Assembly (NCBI GenBank): GCA_021828475.1
Contig: JAJZIY010000017.1
Location: 1 to 52,763, forward strand
Source of the DNA: Actinomycetes bacterium
GTDB lineage: Bacteria > Actinomycetota > Acidimicrobiia > Acidimicrobiales > Palsa-688
Direction of reading: 5' to 3'
Length of the DNA: 52,763 nucleotides
The translations under genes and the position numbers were made by a program. Positions 43,475-50,810 of the stretch are shown here, piece after piece (position 1 is the first letter of the stretch; every line of letters starts with the position of its first letter). A model generated the notes under the pieces. It was given only the letters and a program-made list of their open reading frames with translations, searched no databases and was not told the DNA's origin.

Positions 43475-43495
43475 CGGGCCGTCGGTGACGGCCCG
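43475..43495 (+). terminator. Perfect 9-bp hairpin after the PspA-YbjQ operon
   Basis: CGGGCCGTC-GGT-GACGGCCCG, 22 bp after the stop of the third YbjQ-like gene, closing the operon. Confidence 0.65.
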
Positions 43496-43515
43496 CAGCG
43501 CCAGCCGCCCTGCGT

Positions 43516-43545
43516 CGCAGGCCCCGGCGCCGCAGGCCCCGGCGC
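43516..43545. repeat. Perfect 15-bp tandem duplication
   Basis: CGCAGGCCCCGGCGC occurs twice head to tail, between the hairpin terminator and the next promoter. Confidence 0.85.
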
Positions 43546-43555
43546 ACATGACGGC

Positions 43556-43561
43556 TAGCCT
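43556..43561 (+). promoter_or_regulatory. Candidate -10 for leaderless coiled-coil gene
   Basis: TAGCCT six bases before ATG 43568. The spacing suggests transcription starts at the ATG. Confidence 0.5.
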
Positions 43562-43567
43562 CGGGGG

Positions 43568-44182
43568 ATGACCGAGAGCGAGACCTCGCCCCTCGTAAAC
43601 GCGCAGGCACAGCCCGACCTCCCAGCCGGCACGCTCGCCTACCTGGAGCGGGTGCGCCGGGCGACTCGCCGGTTGTCCAGCCCGGACCTGCCTGCAGGCG
43701 ACGTACGGGCCGCCATCGGCGCCACGGCCGATGCCGCTGCCTTCAACGTGGATGCCCCGACGGCCAGCGCCCGTCCCGTGGGGCGGCTGGCCAAACAGGC
43801 CGTCAAGAGAGCAGTCCGCTGGTACATGCGGTACCTGTCCGAGCAGTTGGTCGATTTCGGCCGTGCGGTGTTGCGGACTGCGGAGGCGCTGGCGGACAGG
43901 GTCGAGCTGCTCGAGGGCCGCGCCCACCAGTCCGAGGCCCACCTGGCGGCCATTGAGCACAGGCTCGCCGAGGCGGAGGCCGCCCACTCGGTCCTGGCCG
44001 CCACCCAGGCCGGCCTGGCGGAGGCGTTGAAGGCGGTCCGGGTAGAGGGCTCGGCCGGTCCGTGCCGCACTGGAGGCATTGTCGCCGGTGGGGGCGGGGA
44101 GCCGGGTGCTCCCGGCGGGGCACGGCCCCCCATGGGCGGGCTCAGCGGGACCGATGCAGGTGACGACCGGCTCGCGCTCTGA
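43568..44182 (+). CDS. Coiled-coil protein with RWYMRYLSEQ segment
   Basis: 204 residues, family not named. The middle VKRAVRWYMRYLSEQLVDFG resembles the amphipathic N-terminal region that precedes methyltransferase or glycosyltransferase domains in some actinobacterial cell-surface enzymes. Here no catalytic domain follows. A coiled coil runs from about 100 to 160 (TAEALADRVELLEGRAHQSE and AHLAAIEHRLAEAEAAHSV), and the last 40 residues are Gly/Ala/Pro-rich and disordered. It overlaps the GT-C gene by 29 bases, so it is likely cotranscribed and may tether or organise those enzymes at the membrane. ATG 43568 appears leaderless. Confidence 0.75.
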   Translation: MTESETSPLVNAQAQPDLPAGTLAYLERVRRATRRLSSPDLPAGDVRAAIGATADAAAFNVDAPTASARPVGRLAKQAVKRAVRWYMRYLSEQLVDFGRAVLRTAEALADRVELLEGRAHQSEAHLAAIEHRLAEAEAAHSVLAATQAGLAEALKAVRVEGSAGPCRTGGIVAGGGGEPGAPGGARPPMGGLSGTDAGDDRLAL

Positions 44183-45413
44183 CGCCGGCCCCAGACGGCT
44201 GACCTTCACCGCCTACGGCCGGGACCGGCTTGCCCAGGCCGCGCCGTGGCAGGTGGGGATGTTGGCCGGGGCAGTGGCAACGCTTTTCATGCTGGCGCGC
44301 ATCGCCGTCGCCGGCCACGGCAACGTGGCGGCCCTGGTGGTGGCCGGTTCGCGGTGGGTGCGCCGGCCGCCGGCGACCTCCTGGCTGCCCGTGCGCCCTG
44401 GGCCGGGGTACGACGGGCAGTTCTACTACCGCATCGCGCTGGGACCGCTCGACTGGGCCAGGACGGCGTTCGGGATCCAGCTCGACAACCTGGCCCGCCT
44501 CGACCGCGTCGGCTACCCGGCCATCGTGTCGGCACTGTCGTTGGCCCACGCCTCACTGGTCCCCGCCGTCATGGTGGTAGTCAACATCGGAGCATTCACA
44601 GTCCTGGCCTGGGCCGCCTCGACGCTGGCCCGCGACGCCGGGAGGGGAGCGGCCTGGGGCCTGGCCGTCGCCGGCTTCAGCGGCTTCGAATGGTCGATGT
44701 CGCGTGACCTCACGGAGGTCACCGAGGCCATGTTCGTCGTCGTGGCCATCCTCGCCCTCCGGCGGGGCCGGCCGGTATGGGCCGGTCTGAGCCTGGTGGG
44801 GGCGGTGATGTCCAGGGAGGCGGCATTGCTCGTGGTAGGGGCGGTGCTGGCCGAACGGTCGGTCGGGCTGCTCCTTCCCGCCCGCTCGGCCGGTACCGCC
44901 GGTCACGGTGGCCGTCACCCGAGACGGGTGCTCGGGGCGGACGATGCGGCCTGGGCGCTGCCGGGCCTGGCGTTCGCTGCGTGGCAGGTGGCACTGCGCC
45001 TGCGCGAGGGCGAGTTCCCTGTCCTGCGCTCGGGTCACCGCAACGTCGGCCTACCCTTGTCGGGCTTGCTCCAAGGGGCCCGGCACTACCTGGACCTGCT
45101 GCCGCAGACGGGTGCCATGCTCTGGTTCTGGGAGCTGGGGGTACTGCTCGTTGTCGGCGGCTTCGCAGCCTTCTCGCTGCGCTCCAGCCGCGCCCTCGGC
45201 TACGAGAAATTGGCCTGGCTGGGGGCTCTCGTGCTGGGGGTACTGCTCGGACCGGCAATCTGGTCCGGCAATGTCGGCTTTCGCAGCCTGGACGACTTCT
45301 ACGTCCTCAGCTACGTGATCGCCCTGAGCTCGCGCGCCCAGTTGCGGGCCCCGGCTCTCCTGGGTGGGCTCACGTGGGCGGCGGTGGCAGTCGAACTGGT
45401 GCGCTTCATCTGA
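44154..45413 (+). CDS. Polytopic membrane protein, GT-C-like mannosyltransferase candidate
   Basis: 419 residues with 9-11 TM helices. The first external loop contains PGYDGQFYYRIALGPL. A GYDGQFYY signature with an aspartate is a hallmark of a family of predicted GT-C glycosyltransferases (AZOBR_p60025-like) that use polyprenyl-phosphate sugars. RVGYPAIVSALSLAHAS follows, which these proteins also share. Assignment as a mannosyltransferase-like enzyme is inference. ATG 44154 overlaps the preceding gene by 29 bases; GTG 44160 is also possible. It converges on the GT4 gene with a strong hairpin between them. Together with the GT4 enzyme it suggests surface glycan or glycolipid synthesis. Confidence 0.82.
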   Translation: MQVTTGSRSDAGPRRLTFTAYGRDRLAQAAPWQVGMLAGAVATLFMLARIAVAGHGNVAALVVAGSRWVRRPPATSWLPVRPGPGYDGQFYYRIALGPLDWARTAFGIQLDNLARLDRVGYPAIVSALSLAHASLVPAVMVVVNIGAFTVLAWAASTLARDAGRGAAWGLAVAGFSGFEWSMSRDLTEVTEAMFVVVAILALRRGRPVWAGLSLVGAVMSREAALLVVGAVLAERSVGLLLPARSAGTAGHGGRHPRRVLGADDAAWALPGLAFAAWQVALRLREGEFPVLRSGHRNVGLPLSGLLQGARHYLDLLPQTGAMLWFWELGVLLVVGGFAAFSLRSSRALGYEKLAWLGALVLGVLLGPAIWSGNVGFRSLDDFYVLSYVIALSSRAQLRAPALLGGLTWAAVAVELVRFI

Positions 45414-45418
45414 GGGCA

Positions 45419-45454
45419 CGGCAGGCGCCCACCCCGGTCAGCGGGTGCCTGCCG
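45419..45454. terminator. Bidirectional hairpin between GT-C and GT4 genes
   Basis: CGGCAGGCGCCC pairs with GGGTGCCTGCCG over 12 base pairs (one G-T wobble) around a 12-nt loop, beginning a few bases after the GT-C stop and running into the 3' end of the convergent GT4 gene. Confidence 0.75.
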
Positions 45455-46619
45455 CATCCCGGTAGAGGTCGGCCAGGCCCTGGGCGCATGCCTGCCACGT
45501 GTAGCCCTGCGCCCGCAGTTTCCCGCGCTCGGCCAGGGCCGTACGGTCCCGCTCGCCGGCGAGGAGGCCGTCGATGGCCTCAGCCAGAGCCCCCACGTCC
45601 CCCGGGCGGACCAGGACGGCCGAGTCGCCCAGGACTTCTTCCAGGGCTCCGCAGCTGGTCGCCACCACGGGCGTGCCGGCGGCCATGGCTTCGAGCGGGG
45701 GCAGGCCGAAGCCCTCGTAGACGGAGGGGTAGGCGAGCAGGGTGGCTCCGAGCAGCAGGGCGTCGCGGTCGGAGTCGCTGACCCAGCCGAGGCGTACCAC
45801 CCTCGCGCGCGCCGGGCACGCCTCGATGGCGCCGGCCAGCTCGCCGGCGCCCCACCCGTCGGGGCCGGCGATAACCAGGGCCGTGGACGGGTGGGCACCC
45901 GCGACCTTCCCGAAGGCCCGGACCAGCGACGGCAGGCCCTTGCGCGGCTCGACTGTGCCCAGAGCCAGAACATAGGAAGTGGCCCACTCGGGCAGGAGCC
46001 GGCGCCACCGCCCGTCCGGCCCCGCAGCGGCCGGGGGCGTTGTCACGCCCAGGTGAACCGCCCTGACCCGTTCGGGCGGGGCCCCCAGCAGTCTGACGAC
46101 CTCCTCGGCCACGAACTCCGACGGGGTGTGCACCCACGCTCCCCGGTGCACTGCCCGGCGAACGAGCCTGGGGAAGACGAGCGTCGCCGGCTGGCACATC
46201 TGGGGGAAGTGCAGTGGCGTCAGGTCGTGCACCGTGACAACCATCGCCGCCCTCCAGGCCGGAGGCACGACGAAGTTGGTGCCGTGCACGACGTCCGTCG
46301 TGCCGATGAAGGCCTCCACCGGAGGGAAAGCCCAGGTCGCCCACGAGCGGTGCAGCGGGCGTGCCGGCATGGGCCGCCCCAGCGTCCTCACGCCGGCCGG
46401 CAACTGGCCACCCAGGCCGTTCCGCCGCCGCCAGCTGACGGCGAAAGCTCCCACATCGAGGTCGTCGCGCTCGGCCAGGTACTGGAGCGACATGGCGCAG
46501 AACTGGCCGACGCCGGTCCTGGTGCCGAGCAGGGGGGTGGCGTCCAGGGCCACGGCCAGCTTGGGGTGGCCCGGCGGCTGAACGGGGCGGTAGGGCACCG
46601 GGGGGCAAGTCTGGCACAA
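45438..46619 (-). CDS. Glycosyltransferase family 4
   Basis: 393 residues with a GT-B fold: an N-terminal acceptor domain starting LAVALDATPLLGTRTGVGQF and a C-terminal donor domain. The donor domain has ALGTVEPRKGLPSLVRAF, the ring-contact VIAGPDGWG, and the GT4 EX7E-type motif PSVYEGFGLPPLEAMAAGTP where both glutamates sit. It transfers a nucleotide-activated sugar, retaining configuration. The start is uncertain; TTG 46619 is the longest frame in use, and later GTGs are possible. It follows the DUF4349 gene by 12 bases on the same strand, so it is likely cotranscribed with it. Confidence 0.92.
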   Translation of the reverse strand: MCQTCPPVPYRPVQPPGHPKLAVALDATPLLGTRTGVGQFCAMSLQYLAERDDLDVGAFAVSWRRRNGLGGQLPAGVRTLGRPMPARPLHRSWATWAFPPVEAFIGTTDVVHGTNFVVPPAWRAAMVVTVHDLTPLHFPQMCQPATLVFPRLVRRAVHRGAWVHTPSEFVAEEVVRLLGAPPERVRAVHLGVTTPPAAAGPDGRWRRLLPEWATSYVLALGTVEPRKGLPSLVRAFGKVAGAHPSTALVIAGPDGWGAGELAGAIEACPARARVVRLGWVSDSDRDALLLGATLLAYPSVYEGFGLPPLEAMAAGTPVVATSCGALEEVLGDSAVLVRPGDVGALAEAIDGLLAGERDRTALAERGKLRAQGYTWQACAQGLADLYRDAAGTR

Positions 46620-46631
46620 GCCGCTTGCCTG

Positions 46632-47669
46632 TCATGCACCCGCTCCCTCAGCCGGACGTGCGCCCCGGCGGCGCAGCAGCCTCGCGCCCGAACGGGCCAC
46701 CCAGTACAGCACTCCCAGCAGCAAGGCCACGAAAGCCAGCGGCCCGGTTGCGCGCACCGCAGCCTGGCACCCGGCGACGAACCCGTTGACCGCCGAGGTC
46801 CACGCCTTGTCCCAGCTCGATGGCGGCCTTTTGGGCACCGGGGGTGCCGCCCGCTCGGTCACCGTCACGGTGAGGCTCGAATATGTCGTCTCGTGGTCGA
46901 CCAGCGCCAGTTGGGCCTTGGTCTGCTGGAGCTGGGACTGGAGGCTGTCCAGTTGCTCCTGTACGGCGAGGACCCCACCGATGGTCGTGGCCCTGGTCAT
47001 GATCGCGAGGTACTGCCGCTGGCTGGCCTGGAGCGCCGCGATCTGCGCCCGGAGGTCCACGTACTGGCCTGTCAGGTCGTCCGCCGAGGTGCTGAGGGAG
47101 CTGACCCGGCCCATAGCGTGCACCTGGGCCACGGTGGTGGCGAACTGGGCGTAGGGCACCTCCAGGACCACCGTGCCCTGGGCCGGGGCCCCGGGCGTGG
47201 CCGCCTGCGACGTGGCACTGGCCACGAACCCGCCGCCGGCCGTGGCCAGGAGCGAGAGCCGTTGCAGGTCGGCCTGCACCTGCCGGGCGCCGACCACGAC
47301 CGTCATCGAGCCGGTCTGGCGGATGCGTTGTACCGGGCTTGCGACCAGTGCCTGCCCGGTGGTGCCGTTGGCAGCGGAGCCCCCGGCCCCGCCGGCGGGT
47401 GACGCTGCGCGCGCCGCTGGCGCGAGAGGCCGCCCTGACATCGAGGGGGTGCCGGGCGCAGCGTGAAGTGCCGTTGCCGCTCCGGCCACGCCGACCGTGG
47501 CGTTGCGCTGCGGCCAGTAGGCCGGGCCTGCCGGAGCCGGGGTGGCGCCGGGCCGTCGTCCGAGGGTTTGCAGTGCACCCTCGGCTCCGCTGACGCCGGC
47601 GACGCAGGCCAGGACGACGGCTCCAAGTGCGACCGGTCTGGGTAGCCGGCGAGGCAGCGATCTCTTCAT
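46632..47669 (-). CDS. DUF4349 domain membrane protein
   Basis: 345 residues. A signal or anchor TM near the N-terminus (VALGAVVLACVAGVSGA) is followed by a Gly/Ala/Pro-rich linker. The DUF4349 domain has RQTGSMTVVVGARQVQADLQ, LEVPYAQFATTVAQV, then a coiled-coil segment QLDSLQSQLQQTKAQLALVD, the strand TTYSSLTVTVTE, and a C-terminal TM (GPLAFVALLLGVLYWVARSG). DUF4349 proteins are membrane-anchored with an extracytoplasmic domain and have no known activity. ATG 47669 is used; GTG/TTG upstream lacks a ribosome site. It is divergent from the prolyl oligopeptidase gene (66 bp) and cotranscribed with GT4. Confidence 0.87.
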   Translation of the reverse strand: MKRSLPRRLPRPVALGAVVLACVAGVSGAEGALQTLGRRPGATPAPAGPAYWPQRNATVGVAGAATALHAAPGTPSMSGRPLAPAARAASPAGGAGGSAANGTTGQALVASPVQRIRQTGSMTVVVGARQVQADLQRLSLLATAGGGFVASATSQAATPGAPAQGTVVLEVPYAQFATTVAQVHAMGRVSSLSTSADDLTGQYVDLRAQIAALQASQRQYLAIMTRATTIGGVLAVQEQLDSLQSQLQQTKAQLALVDHETTYSSLTVTVTERAAPPVPKRPPSSWDKAWTSAVNGFVAGCQAAVRATGPLAFVALLLGVLYWVARSGARLLRRRGARPAEGAGA

Positions 47670-47721
47670 GGGAACTGAGTGCGGCCGCGGTCGCACGTTC
47701 AACCGGGGCGCGACCCGTTGG

Positions 47722-47727
47722 TAGCGT
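47722..47727 (+). promoter_or_regulatory. Candidate -10 for leaderless prolyl oligopeptidase gene
   Basis: TAGCGT seven bases before GTG 47735, with no ribosome site. Confidence 0.5.
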
Positions 47728-47734
47728 CGCCCTC

Positions 47735-49906
47735 GTGCCGACTCTCCAGCCGCCCGAGGCTCCCCGCAGCGGACAGACCGATACGTACCACGGCGAGGTC
47801 GTCGCCGACCCGTACCGCTGGCTCGAGGACTCCGCCAGTGACGCCACCCGATCGTGGGTGGCAGCCCAGTGCCAGGTGACCGAGGAGGTCCTGTCGGCTC
47901 TTGGCGGTCGCGACCACCTGCGCGACCGCCTGCGCCGCGCCTGGGACCACCAGCGCAGGCAAGTGCCCGTCGGCCGTGGCACTCGCTGGTTCCAGGAGCG
48001 CAACACCGGTCTCCAGGACCAGGACGTCCTCTACGTCATGGACGCCCCTGGCGACGAGGGCTCGGTCCTGCTGGACCCCAACGCCTTCTCCGACGCCGGG
48101 ACCGTTTCCGTCCCCTCGTTCGCGCTCAGTCCCCAGGGCAACCTGCTGGCGTACGCCACGAGCGAGTCCGGGTCCGACTGGATGACATGGCACGTGCGCG
48201 ACGTGGCAGGCGGGCGTGACCGCGACGACATCCTGTCCTGGAGCAAGTTCGGCAACGCCGCCTGGGCCTCCGACGAAAGCGGGTTCTACTACCCGATGGC
48301 GCCGCCGCCCCTGGCCGGCCAGGAGCTGACGGCCTCCAATGCCCCCGTCCGCATCGCCTACCACCGCCTCGGCACGCCCCAGCGCGACGACGTCGTCGTC
48401 TACGAGCCACCCCGGCCGGATTGGATGGCGGATGCCGAGGTGACAGAGGACGGCCGTTACCTCGTGGTCACCGTGCGGGTAGGGACCGGTACCGAGACAC
48501 GGGTGGAGGTGCTCGACCTGGAGCAGCCGGACGCTGGGATGTCGGTGCTCGTGGAGGGCTTCACCTGCCGCGCCGAAGTCGTCTGCCGTGCCGGCGGGGC
48601 GTTCCTGGTGATGACCGATGCCGGTGCCCCCCGGGGGCGTCTGGTGCGGGTGCAACCGGGGGCGGCCGGTCCCGACGAGTGGGAGGAGGTCGTCGGCGAG
48701 AAGCCCGGGTTGCTGCTCGGTGCCCGCAACTGCGGTGGGCGGCTCCTGTGCCACTACCTCGTCGACGCCTGCTCGGCCGTGCATGTGCACGGCATGGACG
48801 GGGCTCTCCTCGACGAGCTGGTCCTCCCGGAGCTCTCGTCGCTCTCACAACGGTATTCGGCTGCCGGTGCCGAGGGCCGGGAGGGTAGCGACGTGGCGCA
48901 CTTCAAGCTCAGCTCCTTCACGTCACCTGGCCAGGTGTGGGCCTATGACGTCTCCACCGGCGTCCTTGTGCCCGCGCAGAGCCCGCAGACCGGTCCTGGG
49001 CTGGCACACGCGGTGCCCGGTGGCGGGCCGCCGTCTGCACCGGCTGCCGTGCGGGTAGCGGCAGGGGGACTTGCGGGCGCCAGCCGGGACCTGGTCACCG
49101 AGCAGGTCTTCGTCGAGGTGGAGGGGATCGGCCGGGTGCCGGTGTTCCTCGTCCACCGCCGTGACGTGCACCCCGACGGCGACGTGCCCGTACTGCTGTG
49201 GGGTTACGGCGGTTTCAACATCCCGGTCACGCCTGCTTACTCCCCCTGGACGGCGGTCTTCGCCGAGCTCGGCGGCCTGCTGGCCGTGGCCGTACTGCCT
49301 GGCGGGGGAGAGTACGGCCGGGAGTGGTACGAGGCGGGCCGGCTCGCGAACAAGCAGAACGTCTTTACTTCGTTCTGCGAGTGCGCCCGCTGGCTTGTCA
49401 GCTCGGGTTGGTCGAGGCCCTCGCGCATCGCCATGAACGGCGGATCCAACGGGGGCCTGCTCGTTGGGGCCTGCCTCACCCAGCAACCGGAGCTCTTCGG
49501 CGCCGCCGTGCCCGAGGTGGGTGTGCTCGACATGCTGCGCTACCACCTCTTCACGATCGGGTGGGCGTGGAAGAGCGACTACGGTGACCCGGCTGACCCC
49601 GTCCAGTACCGCTGGTTGCGGGCATACTCGCCCCTGCACAACGTGGACCCGGGTGCCACTCATCCCCACGTCATGGTCGTGACCGCCGACCACGACGACC
49701 GGGTCGTCCCCGCCCACTCGTTCAAGTTCGCGGCCGAGATGCAGCACGCGTGCCGGGGCGGGAAGGCGAAGGTGCTGCTGAGAGTGGAGAGGTCGGCCGG
49801 TCACGGCCACGGCATCCCGACAGGCAAACTGATCGACGAGCGCGCCGACGTCCTGGCTTTCCTGGACTGGGCGGTAGGCCCGCTGGACCGGGGTGCTCGT
49901 CCTTAG
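47735..49906 (+). CDS. Prolyl oligopeptidase, serine peptidase family S9A
   Basis: 723 residues. The N-terminal region DTYHGEVVADPYRWLEDSAS is the characteristic S9A opening. A seven-bladed propeller lies between roughly 70 and 430. The C-terminal alpha/beta hydrolase domain has GYGGFNIP, the nucleophile elbow NGGSNGG with S571, the aspartate in DHDDRVVP, and the histidine in AGHGHGIP. It cleaves after proline in short peptides, usually in the cytoplasm; no signal peptide is present. GTG 47735 is favoured by the leaderless promoter spacing. It is divergent from DUF4349. The end of the gene overlaps an AT-rich island that precedes the CarH-like gene. Confidence 0.95.
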   Translation: MPTLQPPEAPRSGQTDTYHGEVVADPYRWLEDSASDATRSWVAAQCQVTEEVLSALGGRDHLRDRLRRAWDHQRRQVPVGRGTRWFQERNTGLQDQDVLYVMDAPGDEGSVLLDPNAFSDAGTVSVPSFALSPQGNLLAYATSESGSDWMTWHVRDVAGGRDRDDILSWSKFGNAAWASDESGFYYPMAPPPLAGQELTASNAPVRIAYHRLGTPQRDDVVVYEPPRPDWMADAEVTEDGRYLVVTVRVGTGTETRVEVLDLEQPDAGMSVLVEGFTCRAEVVCRAGGAFLVMTDAGAPRGRLVRVQPGAAGPDEWEEVVGEKPGLLLGARNCGGRLLCHYLVDACSAVHVHGMDGALLDELVLPELSSLSQRYSAAGAEGREGSDVAHFKLSSFTSPGQVWAYDVSTGVLVPAQSPQTGPGLAHAVPGGGPPSAPAAVRVAAGGLAGASRDLVTEQVFVEVEGIGRVPVFLVHRRDVHPDGDVPVLLWGYGGFNIPVTPAYSPWTAVFAELGGLLAVAVLPGGGEYGREWYEAGRLANKQNVFTSFCECARWLVSSGWSRPSRIAMNGGSNGGLLVGACLTQQPELFGAAVPEVGVLDMLRYHLFTIGWAWKSDYGDPADPVQYRWLRAYSPLHNVDPGATHPHVMVVTADHDDRVVPAHSFKFAAEMQHACRGGKAKVLLRVERSAGHGHGIPTGKLIDERADVLAFLDWAVGPLDRGARP

Positions 49907-49919
49907 TATTTAGTGCTAA
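49903..49919 (+). promoter_or_regulatory. AT-rich island with repeated TTAGT upstream of CarH-like gene
   Basis: TTAGT occurs at 49903 and 49910, seven bases apart, and CTAA closes an inverted pair at 49916-49919. This is the most AT-rich short stretch nearby and overlaps the S9 stop codon. It is a plausible regulator-binding or -35 region for the gene at 49959. Direct repeats at short spacing fit a CarH-type dimer or tetramer site, which is speculative. Confidence 0.4.
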
Positions 49920-49958
49920 CTTGGCACCGGTGACAGCCTTAAGGCACCTGGCCGGGTA

Positions 49959-50810
49959 ATGCCGGGCGAGACCCTGAGCCTGGCGGAAGCGGCGCAGCTG
50001 CTCGGCGTTCACTACATGACCGTTTACCGCTACGTGCGCACCGGGTTGCTGCCGGCGCAGCGCGAAGGGAGCACGTGGCGCGTGGCCCGGTCCGACCTGA
50101 CGGCACTGAGCTCCGCTCCGCCCGTCCGGCCCGCGCCCCGGGTGCGCCGGGGCCGCCGCCCGAGCCTCGAAGGCCGGCTCCTGGTGGGTGACGAGGCCGG
50201 CGCGTGGGCGGTGGCGGAGGCGGCTCTTGCATCGGGCACCAGCCCGGAGTCCCTGCTCGTGGACCTGCTGGCCCCCACGTTGAAGTCGATAGGCGACCGC
50301 TGGGAAAGCGGTGAGCTGACGGTGGCGGACGAGCACCGCGCCAGCGGGGTGGCTTTCCGCCTGGTCGGCCGGCTGGGTGCACGTTTCAACCGTCGGGGCG
50401 TCAAGCGGGGCACGGTCGTGCTGGCGGCACCGGCGGGCGAACTGCACGGGCTCCCTGTGGCAATCGGGGCCAACGTCCTGCGGTGGCACGGCTACGAAGT
50501 GGTCGAACTGGGTGCGGACACACCCGCCGCGGCACTGGCGGCGGCCGTCGCTTCCGAGTCGTCGGCCCGGGGCCCGGCCCTGCTGGCCGTGGCAGTGGCT
50601 TGCACTACCGGGGCCTCGGTGGCGGCGGCCAGGGAGGCCGTCGCCGCATTGCGAGAAGAGGGCTGCCGCGTGCCCGTCGTGATGGGAGGTGCGGCGCTGG
50701 CTGACGGGCAGGAGGCGCGGCGCGCCGGTGCGGACATCTACAGCGGCCGGCGGGCGGACGAACTGCTCGCCGCTGTGGACGAGCTGACCCGGGGGCCGCG
50801 ACCGCCCTAG
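49959..50810 (+). CDS. CarH-like B12-dependent photoreceptor regulator with excisionase-type HTH
   Basis: 283 residues. The N-terminal HTH (about 5-50: LSLAEAAQLLGVHYMTVYRY, then REGSTWRVARSDL) is the excisionase/HTH_17 type, not the longer MerR type of classical CarH. A basic linker follows. The B12-binding four-helix cap (about 75-145) contains W115 and E125-H126 in the W-x9-EH arrangement that marks light-sensing CarH/LitR proteins. The Rossmann domain has ELHGLP with H163 as likely cobalt ligand, though the usual G of ExHxxG is P here, then VVELGADTP and VMGGAAL. Light would break the adenosyl-cobalt bond and release DNA. ATG 49959. Its stop shares bases with that of the convergent desaturase gene. 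Confidence 0.92.
   Translation: MPGETLSLAEAAQLLGVHYMTVYRYVRTGLLPAQREGSTWRVARSDLTALSSAPPVRPAPRVRRGRRPSLEGRLLVGDEAGAWAVAEAALASGTSPESLLVDLLAPTLKSIGDRWESGELTVADEHRASGVAFRLVGRLGARFNRRGVKRGTVVLAAPAGELHGLPVAIGANVLRWHGYEVVELGADTPAAALAAAVASESSARGPALLAVAVACTTGASVAAAREAVAALREEGCRVPVVMGGAALADGQEARRAGADIYSGRRADELLAAVDELTRGPRPP

Noticed and set aside
49903-49919. CIRCE (HrcA) element, because GTGCTAA is present
   Set aside because: Only part of one half-site is seen; the TTAGCACTC/GAGTGCTAA pair with nine-base spacer is absent.
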